Source: Bacteroidales bacterium H3
GTDB lineage: Bacteria; Bacteroidota; Bacteroidia; Bacteroidales; Muribaculaceae
Reading direction: 5' to 3'
NCBI GenBank assembly: GCA_001701135.1
Contig: DAAN01000013.1
Span: 1-33,239, forward strand
Length of the DNA stretch: 33,239 nucleotides
In this document: positions 6,901-15,786 of the stretch, one piece after another
How positions within the stretch are numbered: the stretch's first letter is position 1
How the letters are laid out: every line of letters starts with the position of its first letter
The notes under the pieces: generated by a model
Databases searched by the model: none
What the model was told of the DNA's origin: nothing
Seen by the model: the letters and a program-made list of their open reading frames with translations, nothing else
Position numbers and translations under genes: made by a program

Positions 6901-9108
6901 TCAGCGGATAGCCACCTTGCGGCTGCAAGCCACACTGCTGCCCTCCACTTTTACTAAAAAGACTCCGTTGCCCCAGGCGGAAGCGTCGACCGATGTCAAC
7001 GTCCCCTCTGTCGGGAACGAACCCAGCAGGGAGCCGGAGATGTTGTAGACCGAGATCACACCGCCGGGGATGTCGTTCTGCGACGCAACCCACAGGGTCG
7101 CTCCTTCGGCCCACACGCGGATCCCTTCGGAATCGCTGTCGGCTGTCGGAACATCGATGCCTGCCGACTCGACGGCACCCTTTACGCAGGCCGCCGTGTT
7201 GACTAAGCCGGCGCCGTAGGTGTTGTTGGGAAGCGCGCCCATATAGTCTTCGGTGTTGGCCGTGGCGACAATTATCTCGCGAGCCTTCTCGGGAGTCAGG
7301 GCGGGGTTTGCCTCGAGCATGAGGGCGACAGTGCCGGCCACGAAAGGCGACGACATGGAAGTGCCGATATTGTAGGCGTAATAGTAGCGTTTCCCGTCAA
7401 CTTGGGTGAGACCGTTGGTGTTGTAGTTTATCTGGTCAAGGGTAGCGCCGGCCATCGTGTAGTAGTACTTGTTGATGGATGACACAACCGGGTTGCCTGC
7501 GGCAAGGATATGAGGCACCACGCGCCCGTCGGCCGTGGGACCGTAGCTCGAGAAGACCGAATGGTGTCCCTGCTCATAGTCGGGCACATCAGCCATATCG
7601 GAATATCCTCCGGAGTTCCAGTCGATGCGGTTACGCGAATCAAACGAGCCGACCGAGATAATGCGGCGGGCGGTGCCGCCGATTTCACCTACTGTGCCCT
7701 CGTGCGTACCGTCGGTCCATCCCCGTTTTTCATTCGAGGAGAACTCGTTCATACTGTAGTTCCACATGTCGACGGTCTGGCCCTCCTCACCTTCGACAAA
7801 CACTGCGACAAGGCGCCCGTCGGCAGCCTCTTCCACCTCGCATTTCACAGTGACGTGGGGCTGACCGTTGATGGGGTTGTGCTCCGCGTCCATGATAACC
7901 GAAGTGGTGACGCCGCATTCGTCGATGAAGAATGATTTTACGACGGCATCCCCCTCGACCGAGGTGTCGACCTGCGGGGTCTGGGCGATGATGTTGCCTT
8001 TCAGAGAGTTGACCACACACAGTTTTACTTTCAGATCGGAGGCGTTCTTGCCCCAGATCTCAAGGTAATGGATATTGTGGGAGGTCTCGGGGGCCTGGGT
8101 GAGCATCGTCTTGAGCAGTTTGTCGTCGGCGGTGAAGGTTTCCTGAGCGTGAAGTCGGACTTTGCCTTCGTTGCCACAGGCCCCGACGATGATACGTCCC
8201 GGACCTACGGCCGCGTCGATGGTCTTGTCGAGAAGCGATGTGCCGTTATGGGGACCGATATGGTCGCCGAGGCTCATGTTTATCACACAAGGCTTGCCAA
8301 CTTTGTCGGCGTAATCAAAGATATATTTGATGCCGTCGGCGATGCCGACGCTGTTTTGCTGGTCGAGGCTGACAAAGACGATGTCGGCTTCAGGAGCCAC
8401 GCCGTAATACTGCGAACGCTTGTCGCCGCCGGCGGCTGTGCCCATCGTGTGGCATCCGTGCAGCTCCTGGGCGGAGTCGTAGGCCGCCTGGCTGAGCATC
8501 TCGGGATCGGTTATCTCCGCTCCGTAGCCGAAGCCTTCTGGGGGTGTGCCGCGCATCGACCGCTGGTTCCAGACAGCCTTGATGCGGGTCTTCCCTTCGG
8601 CATCGCGGAACGCCACATGGTCATACTCCACACCGATGTCGATAAGCCCGACCACCACTCCCTTGCCTGTGAAAGGACGAGGGAGGGTGTTGTCGGTGTT
8701 CTTATGCACGATGTCAACACCTGCGACATTGCGGGAATAGTCGTTGAGAAGATTGACCCGATTGCCGAGCGAGATATATCTCACCCCGTCGACAGCCCCC
8801 GCTTCCGCAAGGGCGTCGACCGGAATGGAGACAGAGTAGAACAATCCGTCATGATTATGCCGGAACACCACGCCGAGGGCCTCAAGGGGTGCTATCGCCT
8901 TCTCGTCGTCGAGCATGACGTAGGCGCCGACAACCTGTGAGTCGTCAACCGAGGCCGTCCGGTTTCTGGTGTCGAACTTAATGGCAGGCATACCTTGACT
9001 GCGGCCGGCCAGCAGCATCCTCGCATTGGGAGCTAAAGTCCGTCCGGAGGCGGAAACCGCCGCCAGTCCCAGCGCAACAGCCAATATGCCTGAAAGGTAT
9101 CTGTTCAT
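6901..9108 (-). CDS. Secreted subtilisin-like (S8) serine protease with T9SS-like C-terminal domain
   Basis: This is a 735-aa exported protease. A signal peptide covers about 1-21, followed by a propeptide-like region to about 140. The S8 triad is visible as D157 (VGLIDIGVEYDH), H217 (ELHGCHTMG) and S584 (IGTSMSSPFVAG), with oxyanion Asn313 (ACGNEG). Between N313 and S584 there are about 270 residues, far more than in a minimal subtilisin, so a beta-rich domain is inserted (about 320-480). The end (about 665-735) resembles a T9SS sorting domain: ISVYNISGSLLG, NGVFLVKV and a basic KVAIR end. It is the third gene of a four-gene operon whose products are all exported. Its natural substrate is unknown; dietary or host protein, or processing of its co-exported partners, are possibilities. 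Confidence 0.92.
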   Translation of the reverse strand: MNRYLSGILAVALGLAAVSASGRTLAPNARMLLAGRSQGMPAIKFDTRNRTASVDDSQVVGAYVMLDDEKAIAPLEALGVVFRHNHDGLFYSVSIPVDALAEAGAVDGVRYISLGNRVNLLNDYSRNVAGVDIVHKNTDNTLPRPFTGKGVVVGLIDIGVEYDHVAFRDAEGKTRIKAVWNQRSMRGTPPEGFGYGAEITDPEMLSQAAYDSAQELHGCHTMGTAAGGDKRSQYYGVAPEADIVFVSLDQQNSVGIADGIKYIFDYADKVGKPCVINMSLGDHIGPHNGTSLLDKTIDAAVGPGRIIVGACGNEGKVRLHAQETFTADDKLLKTMLTQAPETSHNIHYLEIWGKNASDLKVKLCVVNSLKGNIIAQTPQVDTSVEGDAVVKSFFIDECGVTTSVIMDAEHNPINGQPHVTVKCEVEEAADGRLVAVFVEGEEGQTVDMWNYSMNEFSSNEKRGWTDGTHEGTVGEIGGTARRIISVGSFDSRNRIDWNSGGYSDMADVPDYEQGHHSVFSSYGPTADGRVVPHILAAGNPVVSSINKYYYTMAGATLDQINYNTNGLTQVDGKRYYYAYNIGTSMSSPFVAGTVALMLEANPALTPEKAREIIVATANTEDYMGALPNNTYGAGLVNTAACVKGAVESAGIDVPTADSDSEGIRVWAEGATLWVASQNDIPGGVISVYNISGSLLGSFPTEGTLTSVDASAWGNGVFLVKVEGSSVACSRKVAIR

Positions 9109-9129
9109 TGGTCGTGGTTATTGTTAGAG

Positions 9130-10188
9130 TCAGCTGCACTCCCCTGTGAAGTTGATGACAGCGCGCTCGGGGGTGCCGCCGTTGCTTGAGGTCATAGGAT
9201 TATAATAGAGATTAGTGACATTGGCCTTGACAGTGATGGTTCCGTCGCCGTTCTCGATAACCTGCATTGTGCCGGTCAGTCCTCTGGGGCGGGATTCGCC
9301 GTTGGGGCCGGCAACCTGGATGCCCTCATATCTGAATGTGAAATCAGGAGATCCGGCGTTATCCTCGGCGGCGGCAAAATTGATTTCCTTACCGATTAAT
9401 TCAGGCTTCATCTCGATCTCACACTTCATGCTCCAATGGTCGTCGTCGAACTGCACTGCATATTTGGAGCGGCCGGTGTAATTGCTGTGGGTCTTCTTGA
9501 AGCTTGGAATAGCTGTTTTATTGGTAAGCTCTCCGTCCAGATTGTAATACCAGACTTCATTCTTCGGGCCGGGGGTGGGGAAAAGAGCCTCGAGGTCATC
9601 CACATCGGCAGGCGAGCCTTTGTAGGACGCGCGGACAGCGAATCCGTCGTCAAAGGTGGCGTCAAGTTCCATGGTCACCACGCCCTTGGCTGTGATGGAG
9701 GTGGAGAGGGTGCCCTCGGTGACAACCTCTTTGGGTGCGGAAATCTCGCCGTCGGTCACTTCATAAAGTCTTACTTTGGCAGAGGTCACATCGCCGGCGA
9801 GGTTTATGTTTTCTTTGTAGAGGCCGGCGTTGGTCATCTCCACGTCGACAAAGTATTGTCCATCTTTGAGACCGACAACCTCGGTGGCGTTTTCGGCGGT
9901 GCCGAACAGCAGCTGCACGTTGGCGCCGTCAGCCTCGGGGGCATAGCGGAAAAGAGTTGCGATATTCTCGGCGCGGTAGAGTTCGTTGCCGTCGGCGCCT
10001 GTGATGAGGAAACCGATTGTCTCATCGTGGGAGCCGAACGATACTTTGTTGATTTCGTTGACGTTGTAGACAACTGTCTTGCCCGAGTTCAGCTCTACGG
10101 TCATTGTTTCTACGGTCTCGGTGTAGGCATAGGCCGAAGTGGCCATAGCCACGGTGCCGAGAGCAAGTAAAATGTTCTTTGCTTTCAT
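9130..10188 (-). CDS. Exported protein of unknown function
   Basis: This 352-aa protein has a clear signal peptide (1-21, ending SAYA). Close behind it, at 44-51, is NEINKVSF, preceded by a strand phrase (MTVELNSGKTVVYNV). It is the same kind of motif as in the small CTD protein of this operon. The rest is beta-rich and acidic with no motif I recognise. It ends VINFTGECS and lacks the basic end and GVY phrase of a T9SS sorting domain, unlike its three operon partners, so it may stay in the periplasm or use another route. It is 21 bp from the protease gene and 15 bp from the gene before it. A chaperone, inhibitor or ligand-binding role beside the protease is possible but unproven. Confidence 0.7.
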   Translation of the reverse strand: MKAKNILLALGTVAMATSAYAYTETVETMTVELNSGKTVVYNVNEINKVSFGSHDETIGFLITGADGNELYRAENIATLFRYAPEADGANVQLLFGTAENATEVVGLKDGQYFVDVEMTNAGLYKENINLAGDVTSAKVRLYEVTDGEISAPKEVVTEGTLSTSITAKGVVTMELDATFDDGFAVRASYKGSPADVDDLEALFPTPGPKNEVWYYNLDGELTNKTAIPSFKKTHSNYTGRSKYAVQFDDDHWSMKCEIEMKPELIGKEINFAAAEDNAGSPDFTFRYEGIQVAGPNGESRPRGLTGTMQVIENGDGTITVKANVTNLYYNPMTSSNGGTPERAVINFTGECS

Positions 10189-10203
10189 TTTCTTATACTG
10201 AAA

Positions 10204-11991
10204 TTATTTCAAAATTACTTTAAATGCTTTGTCTTTCACTGCAAGCACATAAACGCCCGAAGCGAGAGCCGATGCGTCGAGCCCGAAGGCGGCATCGCCC
10301 GACATGACTGCGCGGCCGTTCATGTCGAAAAGTGTGACAGCTGCGTCACCGCCGTTGACCACGATGATACGGCGGCCATTGACGATGGCCGAGACACCGC
10401 CGTCGGCGTCGGCCGAGACAGACTCTACGCCGGCGAGTTCTTTCTCGAGAGCCTCGCGGTCATACTGCAGTTCGACCGGTTTGTTGTTCCAGAGTCCGCG
10501 GATAGCGTAACCGGCGTCGTCGTAGAGATTGATCTCGAATGTGTAGTTGGAATAATCCGTTGTCTCTACTTTGACGGATCCCGATTCCACAGGAGCGAAG
10601 AGGTCATAGACATAGGTGAGATCCTTCTGGAAATGACGGTAGCTCGAACCGCCGTCGACATCCGACCATCCCTGACCGATGGTTATGGGTTCGTATGTGC
10701 CGCCGGAATTCAGCTCGTTTTCGTTCCAGCGGTTGGGCACAACGGTGTAGACTCCGGGCGCCACAACTGCCGAGTTCTTGGGAACGAAGAATTCGATGCG
10801 CATGAGGTCAGCGGCAACGCCGGGGTCGGAGTCTTTGCCGGCGGGCGAACCGAGGTCGAGGACGAATGCGCGGCAACCGGCTTTCTCGCCCATATGCCAC
10901 ATGCGGCCCTTCTCGAGATAGTCGAGGTCGAGGTCCACGTCATCCGTGAGGTTGGAGACAGCCGAGGGGATATACGCGTTGGAAAAATCATAAAGGATAT
11001 TGCCCGAAAGCTCGGCGGTGACATGATAGCCAAAGTCGGTGTAGGCGTCGAGGTGGCCGGTCAGCTGTTTGGTGGCGGGGTCGAACGAGATGGTCAGGGT
11101 TCCTGACTGGAGGTAGCCGTAGACATATTCCCCGCCATTCTCGCGGATGCGGATGAAAGAGCCGAAAGGCATTGAAATATATTCCGAGCCCATCGAGTAT
11201 TCGATTTCGCGGCATGGATACCATGTGTTGCGTTCGAAAGTCTTGGCGTCGACATAGGTGCCACCCTCGATGCAGTAGGTGGTCCTGTTCATGCGCTTGT
11301 GGGCGATCATCATCGCAAGGTTGATGCCGTCGCCGACGAGGCTGCCGGTTGTCTGGTCAAACTTCTCGGAGTAGAGATTCAGGTAGGTGACGCCATTGTT
11401 GGAGTAGTCGGTGACTCCGTAGTAGTAGGCGATACCGCCCTTGTCAAGATTGAGATTGAGAAGGTCTTTCTTGAGCATAGGGAAGCTTGCAGGCTTTTCG
11501 TTGACATTTACAATCGGCAGACGGCCTACATATTTCAGATCCAGGGGGTCCTTGGTGAAGGGGTCGACAGCCGTGGCGGTCACGGTGTAAACGCCGTCAT
11601 TGTCTACGGAGACAACTACCGGCGACTCTATCGCGGCGGTTTTGGGTTTGCCGGCGATGTAGAGTTGCACCTTCGACTCATCGGGATTGACGGTGAACTT
11701 TGTCATCGCGTCGGATGACTCGTAGGTACCCGGCTGCAGAGCCAGCGGATCGGAGGGAAGGTTGTAGAGGTCGAGCACGACGATATAGCCCGCGTCGAGC
11801 TTTACACTGCCCGTCTTGTTGTCATAACGCGCTGATTCACTGTCCGACAATACGAGATAGTAGTTCGGGGTGTCATACGACTTGTCGTCATAGAGGCCGA
11901 CGACCTCATACGACAGATTCAGAGTGTTGGCTGCCCAAGCGGCTGAAGAGGCCGTCACGGCAAGCAACATAGCAAGTAGAAGTTTTCTCAT
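10204..11991 (-). CDS. Exported protein of unknown function with T9SS-like C-terminal domain
   Basis: I chose the ATG at 11991 (595 aa), which gives a standard signal peptide (MRKLLLAMLLAVTASSAAWA). The alternative ATG at 12021 would add ten residues and lies in repeated leader DNA. The body (about 25-530) is beta-rich and contains several similar modules with phrases like YYLVLSDSES, YYYGVTDYSNNG and FVLDLGSPAGKDSD. This suggests diverged internal repeats of about 150-170 residues. The end (about 545-595) is a typical type A sorting domain: VTLFDMNGRAVM, SGVYVLAVKD, KVILK. It is the first gene of the operon with the S8 protease. The large size and repeat-like body suit a surface binding or structural protein. 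No enzyme motif is visible. Confidence 0.78.
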   Translation of the reverse strand: MRKLLLAMLLAVTASSAAWAANTLNLSYEVVGLYDDKSYDTPNYYLVLSDSESARYDNKTGSVKLDAGYIVVLDLYNLPSDPLALQPGTYESSDAMTKFTVNPDESKVQLYIAGKPKTAAIESPVVVSVDNDGVYTVTATAVDPFTKDPLDLKYVGRLPIVNVNEKPASFPMLKKDLLNLNLDKGGIAYYYGVTDYSNNGVTYLNLYSEKFDQTTGSLVGDGINLAMMIAHKRMNRTTYCIEGGTYVDAKTFERNTWYPCREIEYSMGSEYISMPFGSFIRIRENGGEYVYGYLQSGTLTISFDPATKQLTGHLDAYTDFGYHVTAELSGNILYDFSNAYIPSAVSNLTDDVDLDLDYLEKGRMWHMGEKAGCRAFVLDLGSPAGKDSDPGVAADLMRIEFFVPKNSAVVAPGVYTVVPNRWNENELNSGGTYEPITIGQGWSDVDGGSSYRHFQKDLTYVYDLFAPVESGSVKVETTDYSNYTFEINLYDDAGYAIRGLWNNKPVELQYDREALEKELAGVESVSADADGGVSAIVNGRRIIVVNGGDAAVTLFDMNGRAVMSGDAAFGLDASALASGVYVLAVKDKAFKVILK

Positions 11992-12000
11992 ATAAATAAA

Positions 12001-12045
12001 TGTGGATTGATTTATCTTCAATATTTATTGTGGATTGATTTATCT
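12001..12045. repeat. 17-bp direct repeat in the leader of the exported-protein operon
   Basis: TGTGGATTGATTTATCT is found at 12001-12017 and again, identical, at 12029-12045 (period 28 bp). A weaker related stretch (GTGATTGATTGATCTGTA) starts near 12078. The repeat lies just before the ATG at 11991 and would be in the transcribed leader. It may be an operator or RNA-binding site. Confidence 0.75.
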
Positions 12046-12153
12046 GTCAGGCGATGGAAGGGTCAGGTGAAAAATTGTGATTGATTGATCTGTATTACCG
12101 TATTGGCAAGCCAAAATTTTTTAAATGTCTGGTACGATTTTTTTTAAATGCTA

Positions 12154-12161
12154 CAAAGTTA
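12154..12161 (-). promoter_or_regulatory. -7 promoter element of the exported-protein operon
   Basis: On the minus strand this reads TAACTTTG, a full match to TAnnTTTG. The -33 region lacks a clear TTTG. The leader to the ATG at 11991 would be about 155 nt. Confidence 0.5.
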
Positions 12162-12219
12162 CACAATATTTAACCATTTGTCTTGTTTATTTTGTTAAAT
12201 ATGTTTAAAGTGATTGTTA

Positions 12220-12260
12220 GAACTTGTTTAATATAAAATATTGCCGATAAGATTGCATAT
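12220..12260. repeat. Dispersed intergenic element, copy A
   Basis: The core ATATTGCCGATAAGATTGCA, with flanking TTGTTTAATA upstream, matches copy B before the membrane-protein gene at 20610 over about 45 bp with a few changes. It lies in the 340-bp gap between the exported-protein operon and pheT, upstream of the pheT promoter. This gap otherwise holds only the two divergent promoters and AT-rich DNA. Confidence 0.65.
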
Positions 12261-12305
12261 CCTAAACCTGATTTGATGCGATTGTCCTGACAGACAAACA
12301 CTAAA

Positions 12306-12337
12306 TTTTGTGATGTCGGGAAGATTGCGTAACTTTG
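12306..12337 (+). promoter_or_regulatory. Promoter of pheT
   Basis: TTTTG (12306-12310), 19 nt, then TAACTTTG (12330-12337). This is the clearest Bacteroidota promoter in the window. The predicted start site is a few bases downstream, giving a leader of about 20 nt to the ATG at 12362, and it excludes the earlier in-frame TTG at 12335. Confidence 0.85.
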
Positions 12338-12361
12338 CATGAATTTTTCTCTTACCCGCCA

Positions 12362-14878
12362 ATGAACATTTCTTACAACTGGTTAAAAGAATATATCGAC
12401 TTCGATCTCTCGCCGGCCGAGCTGACCCAGGCGCTAACATCGCTGGGTCTGGAGTGCGACACTTATGAGGAGGTGGAGTCAATCCGCGGAGGTCTCCGCG
12501 GCGTGGTCATCGGGAAGGTGCTCACATGCATCGACCATCCCGACAGCGACCACCTGCACATCACCACCGTAGACCTGGGTCTCGAGGCCCCCGTGCAGAT
12601 TGTCTGCGGCGCCCCGAATGTGGCCGCCGGACAGACCGTGGTGGTAGCCACCGTTGGCGCCACGCTCTATCCCGTCGGCGAGGAGAAGGGTTTCCAGATC
12701 AAGAAATCGAAAATCCGCGGCGTGGAATCGCTCGGCATGATCTGTGCCGAGGATGAGATAGGCGTGGGCAACGCTCACGACGGTATCATCGTCATCGACC
12801 GCGAGGTGCGCCCCGGCACCCCCGCAGCCGAATACTACAACCTGCAGAGCGACTACGTGCTCGAGGTTGACCTCACCCCCAACCGCATCGATGGCGCCAG
12901 CCACTACGGCGTGGCCCGCGACCTGAGCGCATGGCTGGCGCGCCACGGCAAGGATGGCCATCTGCGCCGCCCCTCGACCTCAGCTTTCGCCGTGGAGAGC
13001 GAAACCGGCGCGCTGCAGGTGGAGGTCGACGACCGCGAGGGCGCTCCCCGCTACAGCGGCGTCACCATCCGCGGCGTCAAGGTGGCCGAGTCGCCACAGT
13101 GGCTCAAAGACCGTCTGGCGGCAATCGGCATGCGCCCCATCAACAATGTGGTCGACATCACCAACTTCATACTTCACGGCATGGGCCAGCCCCTGCATGC
13201 CTTCGACCTCAACCGGGTGGAGGGTGGCAAAATTGTGGTGCGCACATGCCCCGCGGGCACTAAATTCACCACTCTCGACGGCGTGGAACGCACGCTCCAC
13301 GAGGCCGATCTGATGATCTGCGACGCCGTGAAACCGATGTGCATCGCCGGCGTGTTCGGCGGTCTCGACTCGGGCGTCACCGACACCACCACCGACATCT
13401 TCATCGAGAGCGCCTGCTTCAACCCCACCCGCGTGCGCAAGACAGCCCGGCGCCACTCGCTGCAGACCGACGCCTCGTTCCGCTACGAGCGCGGCTGCGA
13501 CATCAACGCCACCATCTACTGCCTGCAGCTTGCGGCCCTGATGGTCAAGGAGCTGGCCGGCGGCGAAATCTGCGGTCCCGTGGTCGACATCTATCCCGAT
13601 CCCGTGCCCTGTTTCCCCGTGCAGCTCGACTACGGCTACACCCGCTCGCTCATCGGCAAGGATATCCCCGTGGAGGAGATCAACGCCATCCTCGCCTCGC
13701 TCGAAATCGGAGTGGAGATGAAGAATGCCGACGGTAACCCCACGGCCGATCCCGCCGCAGCCTGCTCGGCTTCGCTCAAGGTGCCCACCTACCGCTTCGA
13801 CGTGCGCCGTCCCTGCGACGTGGTGGAGGACATCCTCCGCGTCTACGGCTACAACAACGTGGAAATCAGCGACCGGGTGCACTCGTCGCTCCAGTATAAG
13901 AGCCTCTGCGATCAGGACGACCATCTGCGCCGCATCATCTCGGAGCAGCTCACCGCTGTGGGTTTCAACGAAATCCTCAACAACTCGCTCACGGCCGAGG
14001 GATATTACACCGACATGAAGTGCTATCCCGCCGACCGCTGCGTGAAACTGCTCAATCCCCTCTCGACCGACCTCGACGTGATGCGTCAGACGCTCCTCTT
14101 CGGCGGTCTGGAATCCATAGCCCACAACATCAACCGCAAGGCTCCCGACCTGGCGATGTATGAGTTCGGCAACACCTACTCGTTCGATCCGGCAGCCGAA
14201 AGCACCGCCGAAGCTCCCCTGAAGCCTTTCGCGCAGCAGAGCCGTCTGGCCATCTGGCTCACCGGCAACTCCCGCACCGGCAACTGGGCGCGCCCCGCAG
14301 AGGAGTCGACCTATTTCGACCTCAAGGTCGCCGTGGCCAATATTCTGGCCCGTCTTGGTCTTGAATCGCAGGGTCTGAAACTCACCACCATCCCCGCCGC
14401 CGACACCCCCGACATCTTCGCCGCGGCCCAGCAGCTGACAACACGCAACGGCAAGGTGCTCGGCCACATGGGCATCGTCTCCAACAAGATGCTTGCCAAG
14501 GCGGCCATAAAGCAGCCCGTGTTCTTCGCCGAACTCGAGTGGGCCGATCTGGTGCGCATGGCCGTGAAAGTCATCACCGAATTCACGCCCCTGCCCAAGA
14601 CGCAGCCCGTGCACCGCGACCTGGCCCTGCTGGTCGACAGCAGCGTCACTTTCGACGCCATCGCCGCCGTGGTTCGCCAGACCGAGCGCAAGCTGCTCCG
14701 CGACGTGGGCCTCTTCGACGTCTACGAGGGAAAGAACCTCCCCGAGGGGAAGAAGAGCTACGCCATCAGCATCACCCTGCAGGATGTCGAAAAGACCCTG
14801 CAGGATGCCGTCATCGAAAAGACGATGAACCGCATCATCGACCAGCTCCGCCGCAACGTAGGCGCCGAGCTGCGCTGA
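12362..14878 (+). CDS. pheT: Phenylalanine-tRNA ligase beta subunit
   Basis: This is an 838-aa PheT, the partner of PheS in the alpha2-beta2 enzyme that charges tRNA-Phe in the cytoplasm. I chose ATG 12362 (MNISYNWLKEYIDF), the usual family start; an in-frame TTG at 12335 lies within the -7 promoter element. An N-terminal tRNA-binding (EMAP/OB) domain spans about 40-150 (HPDSDHLHITTVD, IVCGAPN). The B3/B4 editing region follows at about 210-390, with the VDITNFILHGMGQPLHAFD signature, then B5 (about 400-490) and the synthetase-like core. A C-terminal ferredoxin-fold anticodon-binding domain covers about 740-838 (PVHRDLALLVD, LFDVYEGKNLPEGKKSYA). pheS is not adjacent, which is common in Bacteroidota. 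yebC follows after 73 bp and may be co-transcribed. Confidence 0.97.
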   Translation: MNISYNWLKEYIDFDLSPAELTQALTSLGLECDTYEEVESIRGGLRGVVIGKVLTCIDHPDSDHLHITTVDLGLEAPVQIVCGAPNVAAGQTVVVATVGATLYPVGEEKGFQIKKSKIRGVESLGMICAEDEIGVGNAHDGIIVIDREVRPGTPAAEYYNLQSDYVLEVDLTPNRIDGASHYGVARDLSAWLARHGKDGHLRRPSTSAFAVESETGALQVEVDDREGAPRYSGVTIRGVKVAESPQWLKDRLAAIGMRPINNVVDITNFILHGMGQPLHAFDLNRVEGGKIVVRTCPAGTKFTTLDGVERTLHEADLMICDAVKPMCIAGVFGGLDSGVTDTTTDIFIESACFNPTRVRKTARRHSLQTDASFRYERGCDINATIYCLQLAALMVKELAGGEICGPVVDIYPDPVPCFPVQLDYGYTRSLIGKDIPVEEINAILASLEIGVEMKNADGNPTADPAAACSASLKVPTYRFDVRRPCDVVEDILRVYGYNNVEISDRVHSSLQYKSLCDQDDHLRRIISEQLTAVGFNEILNNSLTAEGYYTDMKCYPADRCVKLLNPLSTDLDVMRQTLLFGGLESIAHNINRKAPDLAMYEFGNTYSFDPAAESTAEAPLKPFAQQSRLAIWLTGNSRTGNWARPAEESTYFDLKVAVANILARLGLESQGLKLTTIPAADTPDIFAAAQQLTTRNGKVLGHMGIVSNKMLAKAAIKQPVFFAELEWADLVRMAVKVITEFTPLPKTQPVHRDLALLVDSSVTFDAIAAVVRQTERKLLRDVGLFDVYEGKNLPEGKKSYAISITLQDVEKTLQDAVIEKTMNRIIDQLRRNVGAELR

Positions 14879-14951
14879 GCCTCCCCGCCCGGCACCCCCT
14901 CCTACTCCACCGATCAAACAATTTAGCTAAAATCAGATATACACCACTCCC

Positions 14952-15683
14952 ATGGGAAGAGCATTTGAATACCGCAAAGCCCGCAAGCTCAAACGCTGGG
15001 GCAACATGTCGAAAACTTTCACCCGCATAGGCAAGGAAATCACCATCGCCGTGAAGGCTTCGGGTCCCGAGCCTGCCAACAACCCCCGTCTGCGCGCCCT
15101 CATCCAGACCGCCCGCTCGGAGAACATGCCCAAGGACACCATCGAGCGCGCCATCAAAAAGGCCACCGAAAAGGATGCCAAGGACTACAAGGAGCTGACC
15201 TACGAGGGATACGGCCCCCACGGAATCGCTATCTTCGTTGAAGCCGCCACCGACAACAACACCCGCACCGTGTCGAACGTGCGCTCCTACTTCACAAAGC
15301 ATGGCGGCACCCTCGGCACCCAAGGCTCGCTCACATTCCTGTTCGACCACAAGGTGGTGCTCAAAATCGCCGCCAAACCCGAAGTGTCGCTCGAAGACCT
15401 CGAACTTGAGCTGATCGACTGCGGCGTGGAGGAGGTCGAGGCCGACGACGAGGGCGCAGTGATCCTCACCGGCGTGTTCGAAGATTACTCCAATATCCAG
15501 AAATATCTCGAGGAGAACGGTTTCGAGATCCTCTCCACCGAATTCGTGCGCGTGCCCAACGACCTCAAGGAGGTTACTCCCGAGCAGCGCGAGAGCATCG
15601 ACAAGCTCCTTGAAAAACTCGAGGAGGATGACGACGTCACCCAGGTCTTCCACAACATGAAGGAGGATGAGGCCGAGGCCTGA
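14952..15683 (+). CDS. yebC: YebC/PmpR/TACO1 family protein
   Basis: This 243-aa protein has full family length and the family features in order: the N-terminal GRAFEYRKARKLKRWGNMSKTF-type region (1-25), then NPRLRALIQTARSENMPKDTIERAIKKA (about 45-72), YEGYGPHGIAIFVEA (about 84-98) and the TKHGGTLGTQGSLTFLF loop (about 116-132). The C-terminus is acidic. Members were long annotated as transcriptional regulators; more recent work links several of them, and mitochondrial TACO1, to translation of difficult sequences on the ribosome. Its position behind pheT agrees with a translation role. The transcript probably ends at the strong terminator at 15787-15813. Confidence 0.95.
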   Translation: MGRAFEYRKARKLKRWGNMSKTFTRIGKEITIAVKASGPEPANNPRLRALIQTARSENMPKDTIERAIKKATEKDAKDYKELTYEGYGPHGIAIFVEAATDNNTRTVSNVRSYFTKHGGTLGTQGSLTFLFDHKVVLKIAAKPEVSLEDLELELIDCGVEEVEADDEGAVILTGVFEDYSNIQKYLEENGFEILSTEFVRVPNDLKEVTPEQRESIDKLLEKLEEDDDVTQVFHNMKEDEAEA

Positions 15684-15717
15684 CGCCCCCTCTCATGCCA
15701 CAATAATTATGGAATTA

Positions 15718-15736
15718 AGGAGGTTAAAAACCTCCT
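15718..15736. repeat. Short perfect hairpin after yebC
   Basis: AGGAGGTT (15718-15725) pairs with AACCTCCT (15729-15736) around AAA. No U-run follows on either strand. It has the same GGTT-AAA-AACC centre as the terminators at 15787 and 28600. Between it and the downstream terminator is another possible weak stem (CCCCATACG with CGTGGGG, about 15748-15772). Confidence 0.7.
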
Positions 15737-15786
15737 CTCCACACAGCCCCCATACGTCTGTGAGGCGTGGGGCGAGGCCTATGGAG

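Noticed and set aside
12980..14917. A 645-codon open frame antisense to pheT
   Set aside because: It mirrors the GC-rich codon pattern of pheT, has no recognisable motif and no promoter, and its amino acid content (Gly, Val, His, Glu rich) is typical of antisense shadows. PheT is certain on the other strand.
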